From: a bacterium
GTDB taxonomy: Bacteria > CLD3 > SB21
Assembly: GCA_008933615.1 (NCBI GenBank)
Contig: WBUR01000028.1
Span: 1 to 54,742, forward strand
DNA length: 54,742 bases
Direction of reading: 5' to 3'
The notes under the pieces are model-generated. The model was given only the letters and a program-made list of their open reading frames with translations. It was not told where the DNA came from and searched no databases. This document shows positions 8,133-17,759 of the stretch, in pieces. The stretch's first letter is position 1. Each line of letters begins with the position of its first letter. The translations under genes and the position numbers were made by a program.

Positions 8133-9275
8133 ATGAATACGCTTCAAATAAATCTCGGCGAACGTAGCTATCCTATTTTTCTCTCTCATGACCGGCTGGA
8201 AACGTTACCGGACAATTTTCAGCAGCAATTTGCGGAAAAACAGTTATTTTTTATAACGGATACCATCGTTGCGGGGTATTATGAGAAGAAAATCCGCAAC
8301 GTATTCAAATCGTTAAGCCGGCGCATTCATGTGATCATTATTCAGGAAGGTGAAGATTACAAAAACCTGACAACGGCGGAAAAAATATTTACCGAACTCA
8401 TTCAACAGGGCGCCGATCGGAAATCAGTGATTGTTGGTTTTGGCGGAGGAGTGGTTGGCGATATTTCCGGATTCGTAGCTTCCACTTACATGCGCGGAGT
8501 TCCGTTTGTACAGATCCCGACCACATTGCTCGCGATGGTGGACAGTTCCGTCGGCGGCAAAGTTGCGGTAAATCATGTTTTAGGAAAAAACATGATCGGC
8601 GTTTTTTACCAGCCAAAATTCGTTTTCATCGACGATATTTTCCTGCGAACGATTTCACGACGAGAAATAATTTGCGGACTTGCCGAAATAATGAAATACG
8701 GACTCATCCTGGATAAAACGTTTTTTGAATGGACTGCCGCAAATTATGAAAAACTTTTTTCATTCGATAAAGCCGCAGTGGAATACGCTATAAGTCGTTC
8801 GTGCGAACTCAAAGCTCAAGTTGTAGAAAAAGACGAAAAAGAAAACGATATCCGTGCGATACTTAATTTCGGACACACGTGGGCCCATGCCCTTGAAAAC
8901 CTGGGAAATTACCGCATCCTCAAACACGGGGAAGCGGTTTTTTTCGGTATGCTGGCCGCTTCACACGTTTCATGGATGAATTACAGGCTTAATGATAAAG
9001 AGTTTAAAGAGATTGAAAAGACGCTCCTGAGCTTTCTCAAAGAAATTCTTGCAGACAAGGACATAACCCAATTCTTGGATTCTGTAACATGGGACCGGGT
9101 TTGGAATAAAATGTTGTCAGATAAAAAAGCGTATCAGAATAAATTACGCTGGGTTGTATTAAATCGTATCGGCGAAGCCGCAACCGAAGAAAACATTGAC
9201 CCGACGCTTGTCGAAAAGAGTTTTGTATACCTTAAGTCGACTATCCAAAAAGCAGATCATGTCATCCACAATTAA
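8133..9275 (+). CDS. aroB: 3-dehydroquinate synthase
   Basis: A 380-residue, NAD- and metal-dependent enzyme that converts DAHP to 3-dehydroquinate, step two of the shikimate pathway. It has the family's glycine-rich GFGGGVVGDISGF, the IPTTLLAMVDSSVGGK substrate region, GLAEIMKYG, and FGHTWAHALE with metal-ligand His residues. No other shikimate gene is next to it. The ribosome site is weak. Its last 17 bases overlap the start of the Lon-N protein gene, indicating coupled translation. Confidence 0.97.
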   Translation: MNTLQINLGERSYPIFLSHDRLETLPDNFQQQFAEKQLFFITDTIVAGYYEKKIRNVFKSLSRRIHVIIIQEGEDYKNLTTAEKIFTELIQQGADRKSVIVGFGGGVVGDISGFVASTYMRGVPFVQIPTTLLAMVDSSVGGKVAVNHVLGKNMIGVFYQPKFVFIDDIFLRTISRREIICGLAEIMKYGLILDKTFFEWTAANYEKLFSFDKAAVEYAISRSCELKAQVVEKDEKENDIRAILNFGHTWAHALENLGNYRILKHGEAVFFGMLAASHVSWMNYRLNDKEFKEIEKTLLSFLKEILADKDITQFLDSVTWDRVWNKMLSDKKAYQNKLRWVVLNRIGEAATEENIDPTLVEKSFVYLKSTIQKADHVIHN

Positions 9276-9903
9276 AATTCCGTTGTTTCCATTAGGTGTC
9301 GTTCTGTTTCCGGCCATGCCTTTGCCGCTGCACATATTTGAAGAACGTTACAAACTTATGATCAGCGAATGTATCGAATCGGATTCGGTATTCGGCGTGG
9401 TATATTATACCGGAGAAAACTTTTATCGGATCGGATGCACATCCATGATCAAACAGATTCTGAAAAAATTTGATGACGGACGTATGAATATTCTTGCCGA
9501 AGGGCGGGAGCGTTTTTCGATTCACCACATTACAAACGATAAACCGTATCTTCAGGGTGAAGTGGAAATATTTGATGACAAAACATCGGAGAATAAGACG
9601 GAATTACGAGATCTCTCGGCCGCCGCATCGCAACTGTACAAACAGACAGTTAAAAATCTCACTCCGCAGGAGAGTCTCGAACTGATCGGGAGCCTTGAGC
9701 CTAAAGAATTTTCATTTTTGATTGCGGCCAGTTCCGGATTTAGCCTTAATGAAAAACAAGCCTTTCTTGAAATGACTTCAACCGCGGAGCGGCTGAAGAA
9801 ATCAACCTCTGCGTTGATGCGCATGAGCGAACGCCAAAAAACAACCAAAGAAATTGAAGGCATGATCAGCGGTAACGGGTATTTGCACAATAAAATTTTA
9901 TAA
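9259..9903 (+). CDS. Lon N-terminal-domain (LON substrate-binding, PUA-like) protein
   Basis: A 214-residue protein consisting of only the Lon N-terminal domain. IPLFPLGVVLFPAMPLPLHIFEERY at the start and the IKQILKKFDDGRMNILAEGRERF block are the hallmarks. It lacks the AAA+ ATPase and Ser-Lys protease domains of full Lon, so it may be an adaptor or substrate-binding protein; its exact role is not known. The start is set at ATG 9259, where this conserved motif begins. The longer open frame runs far back into aroB and reads aroB-frame-shifted sequence. Confidence 0.88.
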   Translation: MSSTIKIPLFPLGVVLFPAMPLPLHIFEERYKLMISECIESDSVFGVVYYTGENFYRIGCTSMIKQILKKFDDGRMNILAEGRERFSIHHITNDKPYLQGEVEIFDDKTSENKTELRDLSAAASQLYKQTVKNLTPQESLELIGSLEPKEFSFLIAASSGFSLNEKQAFLEMTSTAERLKKSTSALMRMSERQKTTKEIEGMISGNGYLHNKIL

Positions 9904-9998
9904 CGGCGGTTCGGCGTGCAGTTTCTTTCTGTACCAGCCGATAACTTGAAATTTAAGTCATGAATTAATCCGATGCTGTTGTTACGAAAAGATCGCCG

Positions 9999-11621
9999 AT
10001 GACCGGAAAAAATAAAATTACGGAAACTAACCCAAAGCACAAAGTCTTCAGGACACAACAGGCCGGCATGGCCGCGCTCTTTGTGACTCTGGCGACTCTG
10101 CTGAGCACAGTGCTGGGACTCGTTCGCGGCAAAGTGATGGCGCATTATTTTGGCGCAGGACTTGAGACCGATTTTTATAATTACGGAACCACCATTCCGG
10201 ACTCTCTTCAGAATATTTTGATCATGGGCGTTACGTCAGCGTCTTTCATTCCGGTTTTTGCGGAACACGTAGCAAACTATTCAAAAGAAGAAGCGAACAA
10301 ACTGGCGAGCAGTTTCCTGAATATCACGTTGATCGTATTTTCCGCCGTTTGCTTGCTGGTTGGAATTTTCATGCCTCAGATCACGGACGTCTGGCTTACG
10401 CAGGATATTCCGATTGAAAACAAAACCGCTATCGTAGAGATCACCCGGCTGTTTCTTTTGGCACAAATCGCATTTGCCATGAGTAAGGTATTTAGCGGTA
10501 TCTTACAAACACATAAACATTTTACGGCGTATGCGCTCGCGCTTCTCGTTTATAATCCTGCAATTATACTGGGTATGATACTGTTCCATAAGGAACACGG
10601 CATTTATTCCGCCGCCTACGGAGCTGTAGCCGGCGCATGTTTAGTTATGGCGGTTAACCTGCTTGACTTGAGGGGAACGGATTATCGATATAATTTTTCT
10701 TTCGACTATAAAAGCGCCGGAATAAAAAACATTTACAGTTTGGCAATCCCGAATTTTCTGAATATGGCTCTATTGCAGATAGTTTTCATTGCCTATTCAA
10801 AGATTTCAATTGATCTGGAACCGGGCAGTTACTCCGCCTTTCGTTATGCACTGGATTTTGAGAACTTTCCGGTGAATATTTTCGGAATCTCTTTTGTCAC
10901 CGCGATTTTCCCTTTTCTGGCAGAAAATGCGAGTAAGAAAAATTTTGTTAATTTTAATTACAATATTCAAAACTCCATTCGGCAGATATTATATTTGACG
11001 CTGCCGGCAGGAGCCGGAATGGCGGTTTTGTCAACTGAGATCATCGGCCTCATTTTGGGCGGGGGTAGGTTTGGCGCAAACGAAATCGAAGTTACGGCGT
11101 CAATTTTATTCTTCTATGCGTTGATCGTTCCGCTTGAAAGTTTATGGTATCTGTATGCCCGCGCATTTTATGCAATGAAAGACACGTGGACGCCGTTTTA
11201 TTACCGGTTGGCCGGAACCGTGATTAACCTGGCAATAAGTTATATCCTGGCGTATAAAATAGGTCCTTCGGCTTTTTCGATTGGTTTGCTCGTGGCATTC
11301 CTTATTCAAATTGGATTATTTACTTTCGGGTTGAAGCGCAAAGTAACGGAATTTGATCTAAAACATGCGGCAACCGTATCTTTGAAACTACTTGGATGTA
11401 CGGCGGCCATGGTCATTCTGGTTATGTTATGTAATTACTACTTACAGCACACGGCTTGGGTGCAGCCGTACTCCGGCCGTATGCAATACCTGTTGCGTAC
11501 ACTGATCGGCATCGTCATCGGCAGCGTATCGTATATTGGTTTAACGGTTGTATTCAAATGCGCTGATTTTTCTGTGTTAACACGGGTCATGGGAAGAATA
11601 TTTAAAAAAGATGTAAAATAA
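9999..11621 (+). CDS. murJ: Lipid II flippase MurJ (MviN)
   Basis: A 540-residue inner-membrane protein of the MOP/MATE-like exporter superfamily that flips lipid II to the periplasmic face for peptidoglycan synthesis. STVLGLVRGKVMAHYFGAG, the DFYNYGTTIPDSLQNI stretch and ASFIPVFAEH are typical of the first helices. About 13-14 hydrophobic segments follow. A polar N-terminal tail of about 25 residues precedes the first helix. The gene lies 95 bases after the Lon-N gene and 15 bases before the sigma-54 regulator, so it probably shares a transcript with the latter. Confidence 0.95.
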   Translation: MTGKNKITETNPKHKVFRTQQAGMAALFVTLATLLSTVLGLVRGKVMAHYFGAGLETDFYNYGTTIPDSLQNILIMGVTSASFIPVFAEHVANYSKEEANKLASSFLNITLIVFSAVCLLVGIFMPQITDVWLTQDIPIENKTAIVEITRLFLLAQIAFAMSKVFSGILQTHKHFTAYALALLVYNPAIILGMILFHKEHGIYSAAYGAVAGACLVMAVNLLDLRGTDYRYNFSFDYKSAGIKNIYSLAIPNFLNMALLQIVFIAYSKISIDLEPGSYSAFRYALDFENFPVNIFGISFVTAIFPFLAENASKKNFVNFNYNIQNSIRQILYLTLPAGAGMAVLSTEIIGLILGGGRFGANEIEVTASILFFYALIVPLESLWYLYARAFYAMKDTWTPFYYRLAGTVINLAISYILAYKIGPSAFSIGLLVAFLIQIGLFTFGLKRKVTEFDLKHAATVSLKLLGCTAAMVILVMLCNYYLQHTAWVQPYSGRMQYLLRTLIGIVIGSVSYIGLTVVFKCADFSVLTRVMGRIFKKDVK

Positions 11622-11636
11622 TTATCCGGAGGTTTT

Positions 11637-13016
11637 GTGAGCAATATTCTGATCGTTGATGACGAAAAAAACATCCGCCGGTCCGTTGAAATGATTTTGC
11701 AGCATGAGGACCATTCCATTTTTCTCGCGGAAAACGGTAAAGAAGCCGTAACAGTCGTCGGCGAGAAGAAAATGAATCTGGTCTTTTTAGATTTGCTGAT
11801 GCCGGAAATGAACGGTATTGAGACGTTGAAACAAATCAAACTTAATGATCCGGATGTAGTCATTGTAATGATGTCCGGGCACGGCACGATCGAAAATGCG
11901 GTTGAAGCGGTTAAACTCGGCGCGTATGATTTTATTGAAAAACCGTTGACCAAAGAAAAAGTTTTGATCACGGCCAAGAATGCATTGGAGCGAGTAAATC
12001 TGCGCAACGAGAACCGTAATTTAAAATCCGAAATCTCAAAACAGTTCGAAATGGTCGGTGAAAGCTCCGCCATGCATGACGTTAAAATTCAAATAGCCAA
12101 AATCGCGGCAACCAACGTGCGCGTGCTGATTCTCGGAGAAAGCGGGACGGGGAAAGAACTAGTTGCCCGGGCGATTCACGAGCTCAGCCCTAGAAAAATC
12201 AAGCCGTTTGTTAAAGTCAATTGCGCGGCCATTCCGGAAGAACTGATCGAGAGTGAACTTTTCGGCGCAGTCAAGGGCGCTTATACCGGTTCCGTAGCCG
12301 ATCGGGACGGCAAGTTTTCTCAGGCGCATTCCGGAACGATTTTTCTTGATGAGATCGGCGATATGAGTTTAAAAGTTCAGGCGAAAGTTCTGCGCGCACT
12401 GCAGGAAGGCGAGTTTGAAAAAGTCGGTGGAACCAAAACGATCAAAGTTGACGTACGCGTTCTTGCGGCAACCAATAAGGATCTTAAGACTGAAGTTCAA
12501 AAAGGTACTTTTCGTGATGACCTTTTTTTCCGTTTAAATGTGGTGCCGATAGTCATGCCGGCTTTGCGTCAACGTAAGACGGATATCCCCCTTTTGATTC
12601 AACATTTTATTAAACAGTGCTGCGAAGAAAGTGTTTTGAAGAAAAAATCATTTTCTGATTCGGCTGTGAAGCTGATGATAGAGTATGAATGGCCCGGCAA
12701 TATTCGGGAACTGCGTAACGTGGTCGAACGAATGATGATTTTGGGCGCCGGAGACGTTGTGCAGGGTGAAGAACTGCCGGTCAATTTTTTTAAAAGCGAA
12801 TCAACCTACATTAAGAACGCAAGCGGGAATAAATCATTAAAAGATTTAAAGGAAGAAGTCGAACGTTCACATATAATAGCGGTGATGGAAAAAAATAACT
12901 GGAACGTCACACGTGCGGCTCAGGAACTGGATATTGAGCGAACCAACTTGCACAAAAAATTAAAATATTATAATATTACATCAGAAAAGATATCGGAAAA
13001 CGAAAACAAACTCTAG
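11637..13016 (+). CDS. Sigma-54-dependent response regulator (NtrC family) with variant GAYTGS loop
   Basis: A 459-residue regulator with a receiver domain (phospho-acceptor Asp52 in LVFLDLLMPEMNG), an AAA+ domain (Walker A GESGTGKE at 167-174, Walker B FLDEIGD) and a Fis-type helix-turn-helix (NWNVTRAAQELDIERTNLHKKL). The loop that touches sigma-54 reads GAYTGS at 214-219 where most family members have GAFTGA. GTG start, with CCGGAGG four bases upstream. No partner histidine kinase is adjacent. Such proteins activate promoters of the -24/-12 class; targets cannot be deduced here. Confidence 0.95.
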   Translation: MSNILIVDDEKNIRRSVEMILQHEDHSIFLAENGKEAVTVVGEKKMNLVFLDLLMPEMNGIETLKQIKLNDPDVVIVMMSGHGTIENAVEAVKLGAYDFIEKPLTKEKVLITAKNALERVNLRNENRNLKSEISKQFEMVGESSAMHDVKIQIAKIAATNVRVLILGESGTGKELVARAIHELSPRKIKPFVKVNCAAIPEELIESELFGAVKGAYTGSVADRDGKFSQAHSGTIFLDEIGDMSLKVQAKVLRALQEGEFEKVGGTKTIKVDVRVLAATNKDLKTEVQKGTFRDDLFFRLNVVPIVMPALRQRKTDIPLLIQHFIKQCCEESVLKKKSFSDSAVKLMIEYEWPGNIRELRNVVERMMILGAGDVVQGEELPVNFFKSESTYIKNASGNKSLKDLKEEVERSHIIAVMEKNNWNVTRAAQELDIERTNLHKKLKYYNITSEKISENENKL

Positions 13017-13021
13017 ATTTT

Positions 13022-13053
13022 CTTATTTGTAATATTTGTGCATAACAAATAAG
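13022..13053. other. AT-rich inverted repeat after the sigma-54 regulator gene
   Basis: CTTATTTGT at 13022-13030 pairs perfectly with ACAAATAAG at 13045-13053 across a 14-base loop. It begins six bases after the regulator stop. A 9-bp AT-rich stem without a U-tract is a weak terminator candidate; it also overlaps the 3' end of a small open frame on the other strand. Confidence 0.35.
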
Positions 13054-13121
13054 GTTCCGCAAAAAAAGAGGAATAAAGACACGAGCAGAATTAACAGCAA
13101 CATTTCGTTGAATTCAGACAT
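13023..13121 (-). CDS. Candidate 32-residue single-helix membrane protein
   Basis: This minus-strand frame runs from ATG 13121 to TAA 13023. It reads MSEFNE, then a strongly hydrophobic stretch (MLLLILLVSLFLFFCGTLF), then a short basic-aromatic tail VMHKYYK, exactly the layout of small single-pass inner-membrane proteins. No Shine-Dalgarno site precedes it, and AT-rich DNA often gives such frames by chance. It sits alone between the convergent ends of the sigma-54 regulator and glmS. Tentative. Confidence 0.3.
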   Translation of the reverse strand: MSEFNEMLLLILLVSLFLFFCGTLFVMHKYYK

Positions 13122-13255
13122 GAAACAGTGCGGTTTTTTAAAAAGTTGAATAGCTTGTGAGTTAGTTAATTATACAAAAGGAATGACCATTCGGTCAGCA
13201 GACAATATCGATGCGGCAATGTCTGAATGCATAGCGAGGTATCATCAATATAAAC

Positions 13256-15088
13256 CTATTCAACCGTAACACTTTTTGCCAAATTCCTCGGCTGATCCAC
13301 ATTGCATCCGCGCAAAACGGCCATGTGGTAGGATAAAAGCTGCAAAGGAATGACCGCCAGGATCGGGCTCAAAAAATCATGTGTTTTAGGGATGTAGATC
13401 ACATGATCGGCTTTTTCATTGATCTCGTTATTGCCTTCAGTCGTAATTGCAATGATCTTTCCGCCCCGCGCCTTTACTTCTTCTAAATTACTCATCACCT
13501 TATCATAAATAGCGTCTTTTGGGGCAATGATCACCGTCGGCATATCGTCGTCGATAAGCGCGATAGGGCCGTGCTTCATTTCTGCCGCAGGATAGCCTTC
13601 CGCATGAATGTATGAAATTTCTTTCAGTTTAAGCGCGCCTTCAAGCGCAACCGGAAAATTATATCCTCTGCCTAAATACAGAAAATTTCTCTTGTCCATA
13701 TACGTTTCAGCAATCTCCCGGATATAATCCGAATTCGTCAATATGGACTTAACTTTTTCAGGAATGGCGAGAAGTTCTTCAATGATCTGTTTGCCTTCCA
13801 CGGCGGACATGTTACGTAAACGGGCAAAAAGAAGCGTGATAAGCGCAATAACCGTAAGCTGTGACGTAAACGCTTTCGTCGAAGCTACGCCGATTTCCGG
13901 GCCCGCGTGAATGTAAACGCCCGCATCGGATTCTCGTGCAATAGAACTGCCGACCACGTTGCAAATTCCGAATACGGCCGCGCCGCGGCGCTTGGCTTCA
14001 CGCATGGCGGCAAGCGTATCGGCGGTTTCACCCGACTGACTGATGACGAAGACCACGGTATTTTTTTCAATGATCGGATTTCGGTAACGAAATTCCGACG
14101 CGTATTCGACTTCAACGTTGATACGCGCGAATTCCTCCAGCATGTATTCTCCGACCAAAGCGGCATGCCATGACGTTCCGCAGGCGATAAAAATTATTTT
14201 TTTCGCCTTAACCAGCGTATCCATATGTTCTGCCAGCCCGCCAAGCCGCGGCAATCCTTCATCCGGAACCGTACGTCCGCGCATTGAATCAAGAATGGTG
14301 CTTGGCTGCTCAAAAATTTCCTTAAGCATGAAGTGGGCGTACCCGCTTTTTTCGATCTGACTGATATCGTAGGTGATCTCTTCGACTTTTTTTACAACGG
14401 GCTGATTGTCGATCGTCGTGATCTTAATGCCTCTCGGTGAAAGGATTGCCATCTCATGATCGTCCATGTAGGTCACCTGGCGTGTATGCGTGACGATGGC
14501 GGACGCATCGGAAGCAACGAAAAATTCATCCTTGCCATAACCCAATACCAGCGGGCTTCCCTGACGGGCCGCGATGATCTTATCAGGCTCGTGTCTGCAT
14601 AAAAACACAAAACCGTACGCGCCGGTTATGCAGTACAGGGCTTCGCGAACGGCCTTTTCAAAATCATGGTTAGCTTCATAAAACTCTTCTACTAAATGAA
14701 CGACGGTTTCCGTATCCGTGTCGGTATGAAAGGTATGCCCTTTGGATTCGAGTTCAATCTTTAAGGAAGCATAGTTTTCAATGATACCGTTATGAATAAC
14801 GGCAAAGTTACCGGATTCCCCCGTGTGCGGATGCGCATTGGTTTTGTTGGGTACGCCATGCGTCGCCCAGCGCGTATGTCCCATGCCGACGGTACCGTGA
14901 AGCTGAACGCCATCGACCAGTTTTTCAAGTTCGCCTAATTTGCCCGCTTCTTTGATTATCTCAAGGCTGTTGTTCTCAACTATAGCAATACCGGCGGAAT
15001 CGTATCCGCGATATTCCATCCGTTTCAATCCATTCATCACGATCGGTAGGGCTTGCTTTTTACCGACGTATCCTATAATTCCACACAT
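13256..15088 (-). CDS. glmS: Glutamine-fructose-6-phosphate aminotransferase (isomerizing)
   Basis: A 610-residue enzyme that makes glucosamine-6-phosphate, the first step to UDP-GlcNAc for peptidoglycan and LPS. MCGIIGYVGK gives the N-terminal catalytic Cys2 exposed after Met removal. GHTRWATHG, HPHT and HNGIIENY belong to the class II glutaminase domain. Two SIS sugar-isomerase domains follow (CGTSWHAAL, SQSGETADT, and LGRGYNFPVALEGALKLKE), ending in LAKSVTVE. GGAGG lies five bases upstream of the ATG. The leader (15089 on) has an 8-bp inverted repeat but no recognisable glmS ribozyme. Confidence 0.98.
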   Translation of the reverse strand: MCGIIGYVGKKQALPIVMNGLKRMEYRGYDSAGIAIVENNSLEIIKEAGKLGELEKLVDGVQLHGTVGMGHTRWATHGVPNKTNAHPHTGESGNFAVIHNGIIENYASLKIELESKGHTFHTDTDTETVVHLVEEFYEANHDFEKAVREALYCITGAYGFVFLCRHEPDKIIAARQGSPLVLGYGKDEFFVASDASAIVTHTRQVTYMDDHEMAILSPRGIKITTIDNQPVVKKVEEITYDISQIEKSGYAHFMLKEIFEQPSTILDSMRGRTVPDEGLPRLGGLAEHMDTLVKAKKIIFIACGTSWHAALVGEYMLEEFARINVEVEYASEFRYRNPIIEKNTVVFVISQSGETADTLAAMREAKRRGAAVFGICNVVGSSIARESDAGVYIHAGPEIGVASTKAFTSQLTVIALITLLFARLRNMSAVEGKQIIEELLAIPEKVKSILTNSDYIREIAETYMDKRNFLYLGRGYNFPVALEGALKLKEISYIHAEGYPAAEMKHGPIALIDDDMPTVIIAPKDAIYDKVMSNLEEVKARGGKIIAITTEGNNEINEKADHVIYIPKTHDFLSPILAVIPLQLLSYHMAVLRGCNVDQPRNLAKSVTVE

Positions 15089-15423
15089 GGTATCCTCCGA
15101 AATAGTACATGACCAATCAATGGTTCATTATACAAAAAAAGTATCTGATTGGTTGTGCCCATGATACTAAAAAACGTATGTGTAATCAAGGTTTATTATA
15201 ACTCCGTGTGCATATCCGCTTTACTCACCATGATGTATGTGATTCAAGCAGATATGCATGTAACTCAGACACAAGAAAACGCTTGTTTAAACATTGTTCA
15301 TGTAATATATTAATTTTAGTGAATTTTTTCCTGAAAAAGGAATAAGTCTAAGCTATTGTACGTTTAAATTTATGTTAAGCGGCGCGCCAAATAACCAACC
15401 GTAAAGAGGCAGAAAAAAACGGC
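15089..15423. other. Divergent glmS-rel intergenic region
   Basis: These 335 bases separate the divergent starts of glmS and rel and should carry both promoters. Near glmS, ACCAATCA (15112-15119) and TGATTGGT (15146-15153) form a perfect inverted repeat that could be an operator. Further on lies a palindromic element at 15209-15258, listed separately. AT-rich sequence fills 15290-15380. I see no gene. Confidence 0.5.
15209..15258. repeat. Small palindromic intergenic element, copy 1
   Basis: Arms of 13 bases (TGCATATCCGCTT at 15209-15221; AAGCAGATATGCA at 15246-15258) pair with one mismatch. Inside is the 18-mer 15225-15242, TCACCATGATGTATGTGA, preceded by TTTAC. The same 18-mer occurs in reverse orientation, with one mismatch, at 21392-21409, also preceded by TTTAC, within the larger palindromic element 21375-21505. 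Confidence 0.6.
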
Positions 15424-17736
15424 ATGTTAGAGACCCGATCAAAAAAACCTCAAATCAGGAAAGCCAAAACCGCAGAGTCGTCGCGCGAAAGCATGAAACC
15501 TCAAAAAGACAAATCCGTTTTGCCTGAGGATCCTGCCGCAGAAAAAAAATACGATAAAAAGTATTATGATCAGAAATTTCTTGGTATCATCCGTGAATAC
15601 CGCTCCTATTCGAAGAATACGGAGATGTCTTTGCTTCAGCAGGCATTTGATTACAGCTATAATTCACATGAGGGACAATTTAGAAAATCGGGACTTCCTT
15701 ACTTTGACCATATCATCGAAGTCGTGCAGATCCTTGTCGATCAAAACATGGATCAAACCACGCTGGTAGCGGCTTTTCTTCATGACACCATAGAAGACAC
15801 GGGAAAGACCTATGACGAAATCTCCGCTAAATTCGGCGAAGACGTTGCCAGGCTGGTGGACGGACTTACGAAAATAAGCGGGTTTGAATTCGGCAGCCTC
15901 GAGATCAAGCAGGCTGAAAATTACCGAAAAATGCTTCTGTCGATTGTCAAAGATATTCGCGTGATCATTATTAAATTTGCCGATCGGCTGCACAATATGC
16001 GTACCATCGATTCACTTCCTCCAAAAAAACAGGAACGGATTGCCATTGAAACGCGTGATGTTTATGCGCCGCTTGCCCACCGATTTGGTATGGCGCGAAT
16101 TCGATGGGAACTGGAAGATCTTGTTTTAAAGACGCTGGATCAGGAAGTGTACTGGGAGTTATCAAAACTAATATCCGATAAGCGGGAGGAACGCCAGGAG
16201 TATATTGAAAAGATAGCAAAACCTCTGAGGGAGAAATTAGCGGAAAATGAAACCCCCGCACAAATAATCGGAAGGCCAAAACATTTTTTCAGTATTTACA
16301 ACAAAATGAAAAAACGCGGCAAACCATTTCATGAAATTTATGATTTGCTGGCGATTCGAATCCTGGTAGAATCCAAAGAGGATTGTTATAAAGCGCTAGG
16401 CGTCGTACACAGCACGTACACGCCTGTGACAGAGCGGTTTAAAGACTACGTTGCCGTGCCGAAGATCAACGGGTATCAATCCATTCATACGACGGTCATC
16501 GGCCCGGACGGGAAAATGGTCGAAATACAAATTCGTACCAAAGAAATGAATCAGGTTGCGGAAGAAGGTATCGCAGCGCACTGGCTCTATAAGGAAGGAA
16601 AACTGCAAATGGATCAGCTGGATCGGCAAATCGGGTGGATACGCCAGTTGATCGATCGGCAGCAGGACAACAGCGATCCGGGTGAGTTTCTTGAAGATCT
16701 AAAGATCGATCTCTTTCAAGATGAAGTTTTTGTTTTCACTCCGAAAGGCGATCTTTTCAATTTGCCAAGAACGGCAGGTCCGATCGATTTTGCATTTGCA
16801 GTTCACTCGGAAGTGGGGCTTCATTGCATCGGGGCAAAAGTGAACGGAAAAATGGTTCCGCTGCACAGCGAACTTTCCAGCGGCGATATGATAGAAATTC
16901 TCACATCGGAACAGCAGACGCCAAGCCTGCATTGGCTTGAAATTGCAAAAACTACCAAAGCGCGAAATCATATTAAGCGCCATTTTCGAAATATTGAACT
17001 TGAACAAAGCGTGTCTCTTGGACGGAACTTACTGGAGCAGGAACTCAGGGATCTACTGCAAAAGAAACAGCTGCCGGATTTCAAGGGCGAATTAGACAGA
17101 ATGGTCGAAGAATTAAAATTTGACAACAAAGACATGTTATTGTCATCTATAGGGAGGGGCAACGTTTCCGCTCAAAGCGTAGCCCAGAAAATCGCCGCGC
17201 GTGTCATTCCCAAAGAACAAATACAACCGGACCAGTCCTTCTTTACGCGTTTTATCAAACGGGCACGAACGGAATCGAAGGGAATTGCGATCAACGGGAT
17301 GGATAATATGATGATCCATTTTGCCAAATGCTGTAATCCGATTCCCGGAGATGATGTCTTGGGATATGTAACGAAGGGACGCGGAATTAATATTCATCGG
17401 GCCGACTGCACCAACATTAATGAAGCGATAAAAAAAGAACCCGAGCGGTCCATGCCTGCGCGATGGCAGGTAGATGAATCAAAAAATTTTATGGTACAAA
17501 TTCGTATTCTCGGCTATGATCGAAAAAATTTCCTCAACGATATCACGCAGAAAATATCTTCAGCCGACACCAATATTGTAAGCGCCGACGTCAAAACCAC
17601 AGGCCATGAGACCGTCAATATGTTTGTTATCCAAGTTCGCAATATATCTCATCTCAACCTCATATTGGATAAGATTCGAAAAATACAGGGCGTGATAAGC
17701 GCAACACGCGTAGATGCGAGTTTGTTGAATAAATAG
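15424..17736 (+). CDS. rel: Bifunctional (p)ppGpp synthetase/hydrolase (Rel/SpoT)
   Basis: A 770-residue stringent-response protein. The HD hydrolase domain has His96 in YFDHIIEV, His120-Asp121 in AAFLHDTIEDT and FADRLHNMRT, the set needed for ppGpp breakdown. The synthetase domain holds RFKDYVAVPKINGYQSIHTTV and EIQIRT. TGS (EVFVFTPKGDLFNLPR), a zinc-finger-like region with CCNPIPGDDVLGY and a C-terminal ACT domain follow. A lysine-rich extension of about 45 residues precedes the HD domain. Both catalytic domains look intact, so it is probably bifunctional. Followed 23 bases later by the MBL hydrolase gene. Confidence 0.96.
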   Translation: MLETRSKKPQIRKAKTAESSRESMKPQKDKSVLPEDPAAEKKYDKKYYDQKFLGIIREYRSYSKNTEMSLLQQAFDYSYNSHEGQFRKSGLPYFDHIIEVVQILVDQNMDQTTLVAAFLHDTIEDTGKTYDEISAKFGEDVARLVDGLTKISGFEFGSLEIKQAENYRKMLLSIVKDIRVIIIKFADRLHNMRTIDSLPPKKQERIAIETRDVYAPLAHRFGMARIRWELEDLVLKTLDQEVYWELSKLISDKREERQEYIEKIAKPLREKLAENETPAQIIGRPKHFFSIYNKMKKRGKPFHEIYDLLAIRILVESKEDCYKALGVVHSTYTPVTERFKDYVAVPKINGYQSIHTTVIGPDGKMVEIQIRTKEMNQVAEEGIAAHWLYKEGKLQMDQLDRQIGWIRQLIDRQQDNSDPGEFLEDLKIDLFQDEVFVFTPKGDLFNLPRTAGPIDFAFAVHSEVGLHCIGAKVNGKMVPLHSELSSGDMIEILTSEQQTPSLHWLEIAKTTKARNHIKRHFRNIELEQSVSLGRNLLEQELRDLLQKKQLPDFKGELDRMVEELKFDNKDMLLSSIGRGNVSAQSVAQKIAARVIPKEQIQPDQSFFTRFIKRARTESKGIAINGMDNMMIHFAKCCNPIPGDDVLGYVTKGRGINIHRADCTNINEAIKKEPERSMPARWQVDESKNFMVQIRILGYDRKNFLNDITQKISSADTNIVSADVKTTGHETVNMFVIQVRNISHLNLILDKIRKIQGVISATRVDASLLNK

Positions 17737-17759
17737 TACTTTTTAGTAATAAAGGCTTC

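Noticed and set aside
15089-15200. glmS ribozyme in the glmS leader
   Set aside because: No conserved ribozyme core is recognisable upstream of glmS, and such ribozymes are known mainly from Gram-positive bacteria. Only an 8-bp inverted repeat is present.
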